Origin: Nocardia sp. XZ_19_385
GTDB taxonomy: Bacteria; Actinomycetota; Actinomycetes; Mycobacteriales; Mycobacteriaceae
Assembly (NCBI RefSeq): GCF_015355755.1
Contig: NZ_JACVEE010000003.1
Coordinates: 310,001-374,000 of the forward strand
Length of the DNA stretch: 64,000 bases
Reading direction: 5' to 3'
The translations under genes were made by a program, and so were the position numbers. Of the stretch, positions 8,665 to 16,931 are shown piece after piece. The notes beneath the pieces were generated by a model. It was not told the origin of the DNA and ran no database searches. It worked only from the letters and a program-made list of their open reading frames with translations. Numbering within the stretch: position 1 is the first letter of the stretch; each line of letters opens with the position of its first letter.

Positions 8665-9660
8665 TCAAGCCGTGCGCCGTGTCCCACGCTCGGGCTCACT
8701 GCGGTACCGCGATGGCGCACCGTCGATATGCAGCCGCGACCACAGCTGTTTGGTGACCGGGTTCATCAGCCCCAGGTCGGTGGCGAGCTTGCGCATATCA
8801 GCGAAGTAGCCGGACAGGATGCGGCGTGATTGTGGTGCGCGCCAGAACGCTTCGCGCATCACCGCCTCGGGGATATCGAACTGTCGCGCGAAGGAGCGTG
8901 GCGGCGACATGATCTCCCCGGCGAGCCAGCGCATGGCGAGCGGGAAAGCCAAGGCGCACACCGTCTTCGACGCGGCATTCATATGCGCCAGATGCGCCGC
9001 GAGGAACTCGCCCGCGAAGGAGATGTGCCGCGCCTCCTCGGCGATGTGGATCTCCATGGTGCGCAACACCGCGGGCGGCACCGAGTCACCGTCGCGGATG
9101 AGCGCCTTCTGATAGTGGTCGATCGGTTCCTCACCACCCAGGATGCCGATGAACAGGATGACGTGCGCGTACCCGCCGGCCACGCCGATAAAGGGCGAAA
9201 GGACCTTGAACAGCCGCCGCATACCGGGCACATCCACGCCGATGCGATTGACCAGCTCCTGGAACATCTGGATGTGGTTGCACTCCTCGGTCATCTCGTG
9301 CAGGCAGTACCTGAACTCGGGCGAACCGTTGGGCAGCTTCATGATGTACTGCATCATTCCGCGGATCAGGACGCTCTCGAAGGCCGCGCCGACCTTGATG
9401 ACATTGGCTATCCGCCATTTTCCGATCTCGATCTGCCGGTCCAGGGGTAGCTCCTGATACCAGCGCGTCGCGCCGAGCGGATCGTATTCCGGTGACAGCA
9501 CCCAGCGTGGATCGTCGGGATCGAGCGCGAATTCCGGTGCGTCCCAGTCGATGTCCAGATAGGGGTCGAAGCTGCGGTGAACCGAGCCCTCGGACAGGGT
9601 CGCCAGCGCGTCCCGGTAGTCCTGGTCGAACAGTTCCCCAACCGATCGCGACAGCGTCAT
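8665..9660 (-). CDS. AurF-like di-iron oxygenase
   Basis: A 331-residue protein of the p-aminobenzoate N-oxygenase (AurF) family of ferritin-like di-iron enzymes. Two helical iron-binding motifs are visible: HEMTEECNHIQMFQ and IHIAEEARHISFAGEF, both ExxxH-containing. Family members oxidise arylamines or hydroxylate carbon using a di-iron centre and O2; the substrate here is unknown. The ATG start has GGAGATATCG upstream. A 21-bp palindrome sits in its promoter region. The gene converges with the LuxR-type gene, leaving an 11-base gap. Confidence 0.85.
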   Translation of the reverse strand: MTLSRSVGELFDQDYRDALATLSEGSVHRSFDPYLDIDWDAPEFALDPDDPRWVLSPEYDPLGATRWYQELPLDRQIEIGKWRIANVIKVGAAFESVLIRGMMQYIMKLPNGSPEFRYCLHEMTEECNHIQMFQELVNRIGVDVPGMRRLFKVLSPFIGVAGGYAHVILFIGILGGEEPIDHYQKALIRDGDSVPPAVLRTMEIHIAEEARHISFAGEFLAAHLAHMNAASKTVCALAFPLAMRWLAGEIMSPPRSFARQFDIPEAVMREAFWRAPQSRRILSGYFADMRKLATDLGLMNPVTKQLWSRLHIDGAPSRYRSEPERGTRRTA

Positions 9661-9720
9661 CGATATCTCCTCGTTCGGGCCGACCGGCGTAGCGAGTGGT
9701 CGGTGTCACCTTCGAGGATA

Positions 9721-9741
9721 TATGGGACCCCGAGTCCCATA
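9721..9741. promoter_or_regulatory. Palindrome in the AurF-like gene promoter
   Basis: TATGGGAC-N5-GTCCCATA, an exact 8+8 inverted repeat 61-81 bases upstream of the AurF-like start. Size and symmetry fit a repressor operator (TetR/GntR size), but no matching regulator gene is adjacent. Confidence 0.5.
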
Positions 9742-9773
9742 CAACTGTCTTCGCGGAATTGTGCGCAGGAGGG

Positions 9774-10490
9774 TCACTCTGTACCGCTACTTCGGCGCGT
9801 CTGATCGAGCAGCGTGAGGTAGCAATCGAGTTGGGCTGCGCCCGCGAGTAGGTTGCGGCCGCGCGTGGTCAGCCGGGCTTGCCAGGATTCGAGGAAGACG
9901 CGCAAGGCGTCCGTCCCGCCCGCCTCACGGAGCGAATCGAGGAACTGGGCGATCCGGGGCAGCGGATAGTCGCCCTGGCGTAGTTGCCGTGCGATCTCGG
10001 CGTCACGCACGCACTCCGGGCTGTATTCGCGATAGCCCGTTGCTCGGTCTCGGGCGGGGCGCAGGATGCCGTGGGTTTCCCAGGTACGCAGCGTCGCCGG
10101 GTGTACGCCGAGGCGACGGGCGAGTTCGCCCACGGTCAACGGATGACCCTGTGTAGCAGGTGGTTTGGTGGTCGACAGGGCGTTCAGGGCCTTCGCGACC
10201 TCGGTCCGGGTTTCGCGTTCGGCCAGCAGCGCGACATGCGCAGTGTCGATGAGCTCGTAGGCGGACTCGGTGTCGCCGCGGTTGGTCGCGCGCATGATCG
10301 CCACTGCCTGCTGGTGTGAGTGGCCGCCCCGCAACGCGAGGAAGGCGCGCAGCGCTTGCGCGTGCAGGGGTGTGTAGCGGCGGTAGCCGGTCGCGGTGCG
10401 CTCCGTCGGCGGGAGGACTCGCGCGTCGTCGTAGTTGCGGATCGCTTGGGCGGACAATCCGTGTTCCCGGGCGAGATCGATCGGCCGCAA
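9774..10490 (-). CDS. TioE-family regulator with two MerR-type DNA-binding domains
   Basis: A 238-residue regulator with two MerR helix-turn-helix segments in one chain: MRPIDLAREHGLSAQAIRNYDDARVLPP at residues 1-28 and LTVGELARRLGVHPATLRTWETHGILRP starting near residue 117. This duplication is the mark of the TioE family. The start is TTG 10490, supported by GGAG 6 bases upstream and by the family's typical MRP(V/I)DLAREHG beginning. It is divergent from the erythromycin-esterase gene, the usual arrangement for this pair, and probably controls it from the 110-base gap. Confidence 0.85.
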   Translation of the reverse strand: MRPIDLAREHGLSAQAIRNYDDARVLPPTERTATGYRRYTPLHAQALRAFLALRGGHSHQQAVAIMRATNRGDTESAYELIDTAHVALLAERETRTEVAKALNALSTTKPPATQGHPLTVGELARRLGVHPATLRTWETHGILRPARDRATGYREYSPECVRDAEIARQLRQGDYPLPRIAQFLDSLREAGGTDALRVFLESWQARLTTRGRNLLAGAAQLDCYLTLLDQTRRSSGTE

Positions 10491-10600
10491 CCATTACTCC
10501 TTGAGGGTTTGAGCTGTTTGCGTCAGGTCGTTGTCGAATAAGTCTCAACAGATACTTCAACGATACTGTCAAAGGCAATGCGATTCCGGAAGGAGTGCTC

Positions 10601-11989
10601 ATGCCTATACCCACAGCACTGCGTGAGATCGGCCGCCAACTCGACGACCCGGCCGACCTGGGCCGCGCCATCGACGAACTGCTCACCGCGCGAAGCGAAC
10701 CGCCTGCCCTGCTCGCTCTCGGCGAGCCGACCCACGGAATCGAGGCGTTCCCGCTACTGCGCAACGAACTCCTCGGTCAGCTCGCCGAACGGGGCTATCG
10801 GTCGATCGCGCTCGAGACCGACTTCCTCGCCGCGTCCCTGGTCGACGACTACGTAAACGGCGCAACAGCGAACATCGACACGGTGTTGGCAACCGGGTTC
10901 AGTCATGGGTTCGGCGCCGTGCCGGGCAACCGTGAACTCATCGAATGGCTCCGCAGGTACAACGCCGACCGCGCGCCCCGGGACCGAATTCGCTTTTACG
11001 GCTTCGACGCACCGACGGAATACTCGGGAGCACCGAGCCCGCGACATGCGCTGTCTGTGGCTGCCGCCTACCTGCCCCCTGGGCTTCGGCCTGAATCCGC
11101 CCGCGACCTGGACACGCTGCTCGGTGCGGACGCCGATTGGACGAACGAGTCCGCCATGTACGACGCGGCAGCATCCATCGGCGACTCCGATCGCGCTCGC
11201 GCCCTCCGCATTGCCGCCGACGACCTCGCCAGCACGCTGCGGCGCGCGGCACCCGCCCTCCGTTCCGCCGCCCCGGCCAACTCCGCCGCCCCGGCCAACT
11301 CCGCCGCCCCGGCCAACTCCGCCGACCCCGCCGACCCCGCCGACCCGGCCAACTCCGCCGACCCCGCCGACCCGGCCAACTCGGCCGACTCCGCCGACCC
11401 GGCCGACCCGGCCGACTCCGCCGACCCGGCCAACCCCGCCGACCTGGACGACCGTGCCGACTATGACCGTGCCCTCGCGCACGCCCGCACCGCGCAGGGT
11501 CTGCTGCGCTACCACGCCGCTATGGCCAGCCCCGGGACCGACCGCGTCGAGATCCTGCTCAGTGTGCGCGCCGAGATGATGGCCGAGAACCTACTTGCGA
11601 TCGCTGCCCGGGAACAGCGACGCGGACCCAGCCTCGTGTTCGCGCACAACGCGCACCTCCAGCGCGCCCAGCCGCTCAGCGACAACGGCGGGAGCTGGGC
11701 CAATGCCGGAGCGCTCGTCGAACTAGCCCTCGGCGAGCGCTACATGTTCATAGCAACCGACGCCAACCCGCACAGCGATCCGAGCACTTTCCAAGGAGCG
11801 CTGGCAGCGGCGACGACCCGCCGCGCCCTGTTCCCGGCTCCGGCTCTGCGCGCGGCGCTCGACCCGGCCATCGGCGCGGGCGAACCCATCGTGCCCGGGC
11901 ATTTCCCTCTGAGCCCGGCAGAGCTAACCGGGGCCGACGCGGTCATCTTCGTCGCCGACACCGACGGAAAACGCCATCAGTACTGGTAG
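10601..11989 (+). CDS. Erythromycin esterase family protein with a repeat insertion
   Basis: A 462-residue EreA/EreB-type hydrolase. Family blocks are ALGEPTHGIEAFPLLRNEL, IALETDF, GFSHGFGA followed by the PGNRELIEWLRRYN helix, RFYGFDAP and VFAHNAHLQRAQ, which hold the His and Glu residues used in the reaction. Members open macrolactone rings or act on related esters. Residues about 221-282 are a low-complexity stretch of (P)ANSA/DPAD repeats not found in the normal family core. ATG 10601 has AGGAG 5 bases upstream; the earlier GTG 10595 overlaps that ribosome site. Probably regulated by the divergent TioE-family protein. Confidence 0.85.
   Translation: MPIPTALREIGRQLDDPADLGRAIDELLTARSEPPALLALGEPTHGIEAFPLLRNELLGQLAERGYRSIALETDFLAASLVDDYVNGATANIDTVLATGFSHGFGAVPGNRELIEWLRRYNADRAPRDRIRFYGFDAPTEYSGAPSPRHALSVAAAYLPPGLRPESARDLDTLLGADADWTNESAMYDAAASIGDSDRARALRIAADDLASTLRRAAPALRSAAPANSAAPANSAAPANSADPADPADPANSADPADPANSADSADPADPADSADPANPADLDDRADYDRALAHARTAQGLLRYHAAMASPGTDRVEILLSVRAEMMAENLLAIAAREQRRGPSLVFAHNAHLQRAQPLSDNGGSWANAGALVELALGERYMFIATDANPHSDPSTFQGALAAATTRRALFPAPALRAALDPAIGAGEPIVPGHFPLSPAELTGADAVIFVADTDGKRHQYW
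11264..11446 (+). repeat. In-frame 9/18-bp tandem repeats inside the esterase gene
   Basis: About 180 bases built from variants of CCGGCCAACTCCGCC and CCGGCCGAC. The repeats keep the reading frame and encode Pro-Ala-Asn/Asp-Ser repeats, likely a flexible surface loop. The length is divisible by three in every unit, so copy number can change without breaking the gene. Confidence 0.85.
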
Positions 11990-12051
11990 CAACGCATTCG
12001 GCTTGCTGGTAGCAACGCATTCGGCCTACTGGTAGCGATGCATTCGGCTAT
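11983..12051. repeat. Three 23-bp copies of the esterase stop-codon region
   Basis: The last codons of the esterase, CTGGTAG plus CAACGCATTCGG, recur at 11983, 12006 and 12029 with few changes. The third copy runs into the stop codon of the convergent cupin gene. This is the shortest example of the repeated gene ends seen elsewhere in the window. Confidence 0.8.
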
Positions 12052-12941
12052 TGGTACGCGGGATCGGCCCAGGGGCCGATGGAGCGGGAGCGGACCGGCT
12101 CGACCAGGCGCGGTAGGAGGCTGTGGGGGTATTCGGGGCCCCAGTTGGTGGGATCGCCGGCAATGACGACCTTCGCGTTGTCGGTGTACCAGTCGACGAG
12201 GTCGGCGTCGGAGCGGACTATCCAGGTGCAGCCCATCTCCGCGTCGGCGGTGAAGTCGCCGTGCCGGACGAGGGCCGGGCGCCAGAAATAGGTGCCGGGC
12301 CACATCTTTCCGAAGTTGTAGTCGAAGCCGCCCGCGAGGCAGTAGGCCTCTTCGGAGCAGGGGTGGTGGGCGAGGGGTTCTTCGCGCCAGCCGGGCTTAG
12401 CCTTGATCAGCCGGGTGTAGAAGCCGGTTTCCGAATCTCGGTGCAGCAGTTTGATGTAGAGGCCGGGGACGGGGGTGCCGCCCAGGTCGAAACGCATCGG
12501 GCTGCCGTCCTTGACGTCGATCCAGGGCATGGCGGCGGTGTCGAGGACAACGAGTTTCTGGTCGGGGCGGACGAAGTCACGGTCGGCGTCGGCCAGGTCG
12601 AAGTGCCAGTCGGCGTGTTCGCGGAAGAGCAGGATCTCGGTGCCCGCCGTGACGGCGATCGGGGGTGTCCAGACTCCGGCCGGGGTCATCCAGAAGCCTT
12701 CGGGCCCAAGGATTGTGTCGCCGACGGTGACCTGGCCGGACAGCACGAACCATTCGGTGTCGGCGTGGTGCACGCCCGCCGGGCGCGACCAGTCACTGGT
12801 GAAACGGACCTTGAGGGAGGCGGATCCGTCCTCTTCGTCGTAGCTGAGGTTGCGCTGCACCGCGTTTCCGGTGGCGTGCTCGAACTCGGCTACGTGGTCG
12901 ATCAGGTCGCGTTCGTCGATGAGTTCTACATGTGGACGCAT
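12048..12941 (-). CDS. Two-cupin-domain protein
   Basis: A 297-residue protein with two cupin halves. The first contains GVHHADTEWFVLSGQVTVGD and the second EEPLAHHPCSEEAYCLAGGFDYNFG. His-rich strands suggest a metal site as in bicupin dioxygenases, though a complete metal set was not traced. ATG 12941 has AGGAGG 5 bases upstream, so the upstream in-frame start at 13007, which lies inside the operator, is rejected. It is divergent from a TetR gene with a large palindrome between them, so it is probably a target of that repressor. Confidence 0.7.
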   Translation of the reverse strand: MRPHVELIDERDLIDHVAEFEHATGNAVQRNLSYDEEDGSASLKVRFTSDWSRPAGVHHADTEWFVLSGQVTVGDTILGPEGFWMTPAGVWTPPIAVTAGTEILLFREHADWHFDLADADRDFVRPDQKLVVLDTAAMPWIDVKDGSPMRFDLGGTPVPGLYIKLLHRDSETGFYTRLIKAKPGWREEPLAHHPCSEEAYCLAGGFDYNFGKMWPGTYFWRPALVRHGDFTADAEMGCTWIVRSDADLVDWYTDNAKVVIAGDPTNWGPEYPHSLLPRLVEPVRSRSIGPWADPAYQ

Positions 12942-12970
12942 CGGTCCTCCTCGGAGAAGCAAAGTATTTG

Positions 12971-13016
12971 CGATACAGAATGTAGTGCTTATCAATAAGC
13001 AGTACAAGGTGTATCG
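12971..13016. promoter_or_regulatory. 46-bp nested palindrome, probable TetR operator
   Basis: Between the divergent cupin and TetR genes, 18 of 23 positions are symmetrical around 12993/12994. Inner arms are TGTAGTGCTTAT and ATAAGCAGTACA; outer arms CGATACA and TGTATCG share the same centre. It covers the likely promoters of both genes, ending 10 bases before the TetR ATG. Confidence 0.75.
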
Positions 13017-13025
13017 TCAATTTTC

Positions 13026-13586
13026 ATGACCAGACCGGGCCGTCCGGCGGGACCTGCCGCCGACACCGAAAGCGCCGTGCTGACAGCGGCATTGGAGTTG
13101 CTGCTGACCGAAGGCGCGGCCGCGCTGACACCGCAGCGGCTGCACGCGGTCACCGGGGTCGCGCGCACGACCATCTATCGGCACTGGCCGATGCCGCGGG
13201 ATTTCCTCGCCGCGCTGATCGCCGTGGCTCCGCACGAATCGCCGGAACCCAGCGGGGACCTCGCCGCGGACTTGCACGCCGAAACCGACCTGCTCTGTGA
13301 TCGTTTGCGCGACAAGCCCGTTGCCGCCTTTCTGCGGGCGCTGGTCACGGCCTCGTCGGCGGATCCGTCGTGCGCGGAGTTGCGGCACCGCTACGTCGAG
13401 GACCTGCTCGAACCCTTCCGCGTCGCCCTCGGGGAGCTCGGTGTGTCCGATGCCGAGGAGGCGGCCTCGGCCCTCGTGTCCCCGCTCTTGGTCGACGCAC
13501 TGCTGCTGGACCGGCCCGTCGATCGAGCCCGGGCGCATCGTGCGGTCGACGCCGTGCTGATCCGGCTCGGCGCTCGAATGTCCTGA
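13026..13586 (+). CDS. TetR/AcrR family regulator
   Basis: A 186-residue repressor. The N-terminal helix-turn-helix is recognisable (AALELLLTEGAAALTPQRLHAVTGVARTTIYRHWP, residues 19-53), followed by an all-helical ligand domain. It lies downstream of the 46-bp palindrome and 30 bases before the isomerase-like gene, so it probably represses itself, that gene and the divergent cupin gene. The ligand is unknown. Confidence 0.85.
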   Translation: MTRPGRPAGPAADTESAVLTAALELLLTEGAAALTPQRLHAVTGVARTTIYRHWPMPRDFLAALIAVAPHESPEPSGDLAADLHAETDLLCDRLRDKPVAAFLRALVTASSADPSCAELRHRYVEDLLEPFRVALGELGVSDAEEAASALVSPLLVDALLLDRPVDRARAHRAVDAVLIRLGARMS

Positions 13587-13616
13587 CGCGGCAACACGAG
13601 TCACAGGAGACAGTAG

Positions 13617-14360
13617 ATGACCAATGCCGTGGGCACGCGCGCCGTTTTCGGTGTCATCGTGCCGAGTACGAATACCGTTGTCGAGCACGATTATTGGCGG
13701 GCCGGGCTACCGGGTATCGCCTATCGCGCGGGCTCGATGTACATCCCGAACCCGGTGATGGGCGACGACGCGGATTTCCAGGGGCTGCTCGGCCAGATCC
13801 GCGCGTCCATCGACACCGCCGTGCGGGACGTGCTCACCGCCGAACCCGATCGCATGGTCATGGGCATGTCGGCCGAGACTTTCTGGGGCGGGGTGGCCGG
13901 GAACGCGGCGTTCGAGCAGCGGCTGCGGGACCGCACCGGCCTGCCCGTCACCACCGGCGCGAGTTCCTGCCGGGCCGCACTCCAGGAACTGGGCTGCCGC
14001 CGGATCGCGGTGTTCTCGCCGTATCAGCCGATCGCCGACAAGGAGGTCGGAACGTTCTTCACCGAGGCCGGTTTCGAGGTCGCCGCGATCACCGGTTTGC
14101 GCTGCCCGACCGCGATGGACATCGCCCGGGTCGGCGAGGACCGCCTGCGCGAGGTCGTCGCCGAGATCGACGGGCCAGATGTGGAGGCGATCGTGCAGGT
14201 CGGCACCAACCTGTCCTTCGTCACCCTGGCTGACCGGCTGGAAGCGGAACTCGGCAAACCCGTAATCGCGATCAATGCCGCCACGCTCTGGAATGCCCTG
14301 CGCGAGCATGGGTTCGACGACCGCGTCGACGGCGCGGGCCGGCTCCTACGGGAGCACTGA
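13617..14360 (+). CDS. Maleate isomerase / Asp-Glu racemase superfamily protein, copy 1
   Basis: A 247-residue protein of the maleate cis-trans isomerase and arylmalonate decarboxylase family: FGVIVPSTNTVVEHDY at the N-terminus, VMGMSAETFWGG, GASSCRAAL, RIAVFSPYQPI, GLRCPTA and PVIAINAATLWNALR. It is close to copy 2 at 19691-20434 over its whole length, but where copy 2 has IQCGTNLSM this one has VQVGTNLSF, so a Cys at the second catalytic position of the fold is missing. It may therefore be a weak or changed enzyme. It follows the TetR gene in the same direction and lacks the composite operator of the catabolic regulon. Confidence 0.8.
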   Translation: MTNAVGTRAVFGVIVPSTNTVVEHDYWRAGLPGIAYRAGSMYIPNPVMGDDADFQGLLGQIRASIDTAVRDVLTAEPDRMVMGMSAETFWGGVAGNAAFEQRLRDRTGLPVTTGASSCRAALQELGCRRIAVFSPYQPIADKEVGTFFTEAGFEVAAITGLRCPTAMDIARVGEDRLREVVAEIDGPDVEAIVQVGTNLSFVTLADRLEAELGKPVIAINAATLWNALREHGFDDRVDGAGRLLREH

Positions 14361-14362
14361 TC

Positions 14363-15349
14363 TCATCGGGCTGCGCCGGTGATGGTCTGGATGACGCCGG
14401 TGTCGCGCAACATCTCGTAGTACGCTCCACCGGGGTGGTAGTCGTCGGTGCGCGTGCCGTCCAACAGGTCCAGCGTCCACGCCACCGTGAGATCGCGCGT
14501 CGCCGTGGAATTTCCGAGCCGAATTGTGCCGCACATGATTCCGGCGATCTCGCCGATGGCGCCCAGATCGGTGCCGAGCGCGTCGACATGGCTGCCCGTC
14601 AGTACGCGCACCCCGAGGAAGCGGCGGGGGAGGTGGCGTTGCATCGACTCGGTGGCGTCGGCCCCGTTGTTGCACAGCGAGGGTGGGGTCGCGATGGTCA
14701 GCATGGGCAGATCCGTGGTGGCGAGGGCCCGCAGCGCGTCCTCGGTCACCGAGGTGTCGATGCCGCGTACCGGGTCGAGTGCGAGCACACCGCGCAGGCG
14801 GGCAAAACCGGCGGGGTGGGCGGTCGCGAGCCGCTGGGCGAGGTGCAGGACGACGCCGCCGCCCGCGGAATGACCGGACAGCACCAGGTTTTCGGGCAGC
14901 ACGACATCGGGACGCCCGGCGCGTTCGCGGGCGTCACGGAAGCTGCGCTGCAACGCACCACCCGGGTCGGCGGCGGTGCCGAACAGGTCTGCCACGTTGT
15001 CGAGAAACGCGCGGTTGGGTAGCAGGCTGGACAAGGCGCAACCGCGCGGGTCCATCGCCGGTAGGTCGGGTGCGAAGACCACCGCGCCCGCACCGGTGAG
15101 CCGGTTCGCGAGGTCGCGGTAGAGGTCCTTGCTCGCGCCGAAACCGTGCACCAGCAGGACCAGTCCGCGCGGCCTGCCTGCGGGGAAGTACCAGTCCGCA
15201 GGCTGGTGCAAGACGCTTCCCGCGCAGGCGATGTCCACGGAGTTCGTCACCCGCGTGGGGTCAGGCGGCTGTGCCGTCGCGGAGCCTGCGGACAGCGCGG
15301 CCAAGAGCAGAGGAACTAGAAGTGCTTGTGCGTAACGAATTTTCGACAT
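14363..15349 (-). CDS. Secreted alpha/beta hydrolase, paralogue 1
   Basis: A 328-residue exported hydrolase. Residues 1-27 form a signal peptide ending ATA|Q. The oxyanion HGFG is at 69-72, the nucleophile is Ser161 in GHSAGG, LALDPV follows the next strand, and GSHVD supplies a candidate His. It shares the order IxCxxSxLHQxxDWYxPxGxP, GCALSSLLPNRAFLDNVADLFGTA and PGGxYYEMLRxxGxIQT with the paralogues at 17729 and 50662. The C-terminal pair of Cys suggests a disulphide. It is the last gene of a five-gene leftward unit. The substrate is unknown; an ester with a hydrophobic part is likely. Confidence 0.8.
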   Translation of the reverse strand: MSKIRYAQALLVPLLLAALSAGSATAQPPDPTRVTNSVDIACAGSVLHQPADWYFPAGRPRGLVLLVHGFGASKDLYRDLANRLTGAGAVVFAPDLPAMDPRGCALSSLLPNRAFLDNVADLFGTAADPGGALQRSFRDARERAGRPDVVLPENLVLSGHSAGGGVVLHLAQRLATAHPAGFARLRGVLALDPVRGIDTSVTEDALRALATTDLPMLTIATPPSLCNNGADATESMQRHLPRRFLGVRVLTGSHVDALGTDLGAIGEIAGIMCGTIRLGNSTATRDLTVAWTLDLLDGTRTDDYHPGGAYYEMLRDTGVIQTITGAAR

Positions 15350-15406
15350 TGCCGCGGCTCCACGGTGTTGGTGAGCGGCCCAGGGTCAGCAGGCCGGTTG
15401 CTGCGT

Positions 15407-16111
15407 TCAGGGCTGAACTGTGCCCAGCAGCAACGCTTTCAGATACTCGGGTGCGATCAGGGTGCAATAGTGCTGCCCTTTGAAGGCGTCCGGGATACCA
15501 GGCGTATCCAGGGGCACCAGCAGCGATTTGGACGGCAGGTGCAGGTTGCCTCCGGCGTCCTTGGTGGCGACCGGGAAATCGGCCAGCCAGTCCTGGCCGG
15601 TGAGGGCGGGGGTGTCCGGGTCGATCACCACCTTGTTCGGGCGATAGACGAGGGCTTTGCGCTCCTCCTGGGTGAGCGACCGGGCGACCTGGCGCAGGGT
15701 GACGCGGTTGACATGTGCGCAGTCGCCTTCGGGGCCGGCGATGTCGGCACCGTACACATCGGTCAGGTGATCAGCCGATTTGCCTTTGCAGCGCACCTGT
15801 TTCGGCAAACCTGCCGCAGGGGTCGTGTAGCTGGTCACGGTGAGCGGCTGCACCTGCGGTTTCGACGCGGCGAAGGCGTTGAGGTCGGTGTAGGGGACCT
15901 CGGACAGGGTGCCGCCTTGGCGCCGGAATTTGACCACCCGAAGCTTCGCGGTCTGCACCTGCGCGCGCAGGCAGAGCTGCGGAAAAGCTTCCGCCTCAGC
16001 GGTTTCGGCCTCCGAAGGTTCGGCCGTGACGGCCGGTGCGGTGAGTCCGGTGCAGGCCATGGCGATCAGTGCGGCGACGGCCAAGCGGGGACGCAGATTT
16101 CGAAACATCAT
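15407..16111 (-). CDS. Secreted protein of unknown function
   Basis: A 234-residue protein with a clear signal peptide (residues 1-30, ending VTA|E) and four Cys in the mature part (LCLRAQ, VRCKGK, GDCAHV, YCTLIA), probably two disulphides. No known domain was recognised; repeated basic/polar beta-rich segments and a C-terminal hydrophobic helix (PEYLKALLLGTV) are visible. Its start overlaps the stop of the ThuA gene (ATGA type), so it is translated with the operon. It may bind or handle the extracellular substrate of the neighbouring secreted hydrolases; that is inference from position only. Confidence 0.7.
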   Translation of the reverse strand: MMFRNLRPRLAVAALIAMACTGLTAPAVTAEPSEAETAEAEAFPQLCLRAQVQTAKLRVVKFRRQGGTLSEVPYTDLNAFAASKPQVQPLTVTSYTTPAAGLPKQVRCKGKSADHLTDVYGADIAGPEGDCAHVNRVTLRQVARSLTQEERKALVYRPNKVVIDPDTPALTGQDWLADFPVATKDAGGNLHLPSKSLLVPLDTPGIPDAFKGQHYCTLIAPEYLKALLLGTVQP

Positions 16112-16902
16112 GGTGTGTCTCGCTTTCCGGGTGTCGGTAGTTCTCCGGTCACCGCCCAGTGCAGGCAGCGGCGCAGGATGGTGCGGAATTCGGGGACCGT
16201 CCAGCTGCCGCGGTCGGCTGCCCCGAGGTCGTCGACGCCTAGGTCCTGAAGGTCGAATCGGCCCCGGCAGTGGCCGAGGGTGAAGTAGCAGACGGTGCCC
16301 GCGCCCTGTTCCTTGAGGTAGAGCACGGGGCGTGGTTCGTCGACGGTGGTGTGGCCTTCTTCGAAACCCGTTGAGTCGCCGACGAAGCGCGTGTGCGCCA
16401 GCACCTGGAGAGGCGGATGGAGTTCGCTGATATACAGCTCGTCGGTCACCTCGAACGGGGCGATGCCGTGCAGGAAGGGATGATCCGGCTCCGACGGCAC
16501 GACCTGGTAGGGCGTGATCGGCGGATGACCGAGGAACTGGCTGCCGAGCAGCTCCGGTAGCTCGCCCAGTGTGCGCGGGGTGGCGAAGCCGTCCGCCGGA
16601 GTGGCTCCGCGCGCGACGACGACGGCATTCGTAGCGTGCAGGGCGAGCCAGCGGCCGCCCCGGGAGACGAACTCGGACAGCGCTTTACGCTGGTCTGCGG
16701 TCGGCGCTCGATTGCAGGTGTAGGTGACGAGCAGGTCGGCGGCGGCCAGCGCGTCGGTGCAGTCGTAGTCCTCGAACACCCGGGTGCGGACCTGCTCGTA
16801 CTCGTCGAGTTCGGTGAGCAGTCGCAGCCGGGCGTAATCGAAGTCGTGCCATACGCCGCCGCACACCAGCACCGCATCGACGCGACCCGCGGGTCCGGGC
16901 AT
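16108..16902 (-). CDS. ThuA-domain protein
   Basis: A 264-residue ThuA-like protein with the class I glutamine amidotransferase-type fold: AVLVCGGVWHDFDYARLRL, DCTDALAAADLLVTYTCNRAPTADQR, FVSRGGRWLALHATNA and FLGHPPITPY. Members appear with sugar and aromatic catabolic genes but their chemistry is mostly unknown. The classic catalytic Cys is not evident at LHATNA. It lies 29 bases after the SDR gene and overlaps the next gene by 4 bases, so it belongs to the 18679-to-14363 unit under the composite operator at 18705. Confidence 0.75.
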   Translation of the reverse strand: MPGPAGRVDAVLVCGGVWHDFDYARLRLLTELDEYEQVRTRVFEDYDCTDALAAADLLVTYTCNRAPTADQRKALSEFVSRGGRWLALHATNAVVVARGATPADGFATPRTLGELPELLGSQFLGHPPITPYQVVPSEPDHPFLHGIAPFEVTDELYISELHPPLQVLAHTRFVGDSTGFEEGHTTVDEPRPVLYLKEQGAGTVCYFTLGHCRGRFDLQDLGVDDLGAADRGSWTVPEFRTILRRCLHWAVTGELPTPGKRDTP

Positions 16903-16931
16903 GGTTGTACCTCGCTCTGCGGCAGTCGGTT

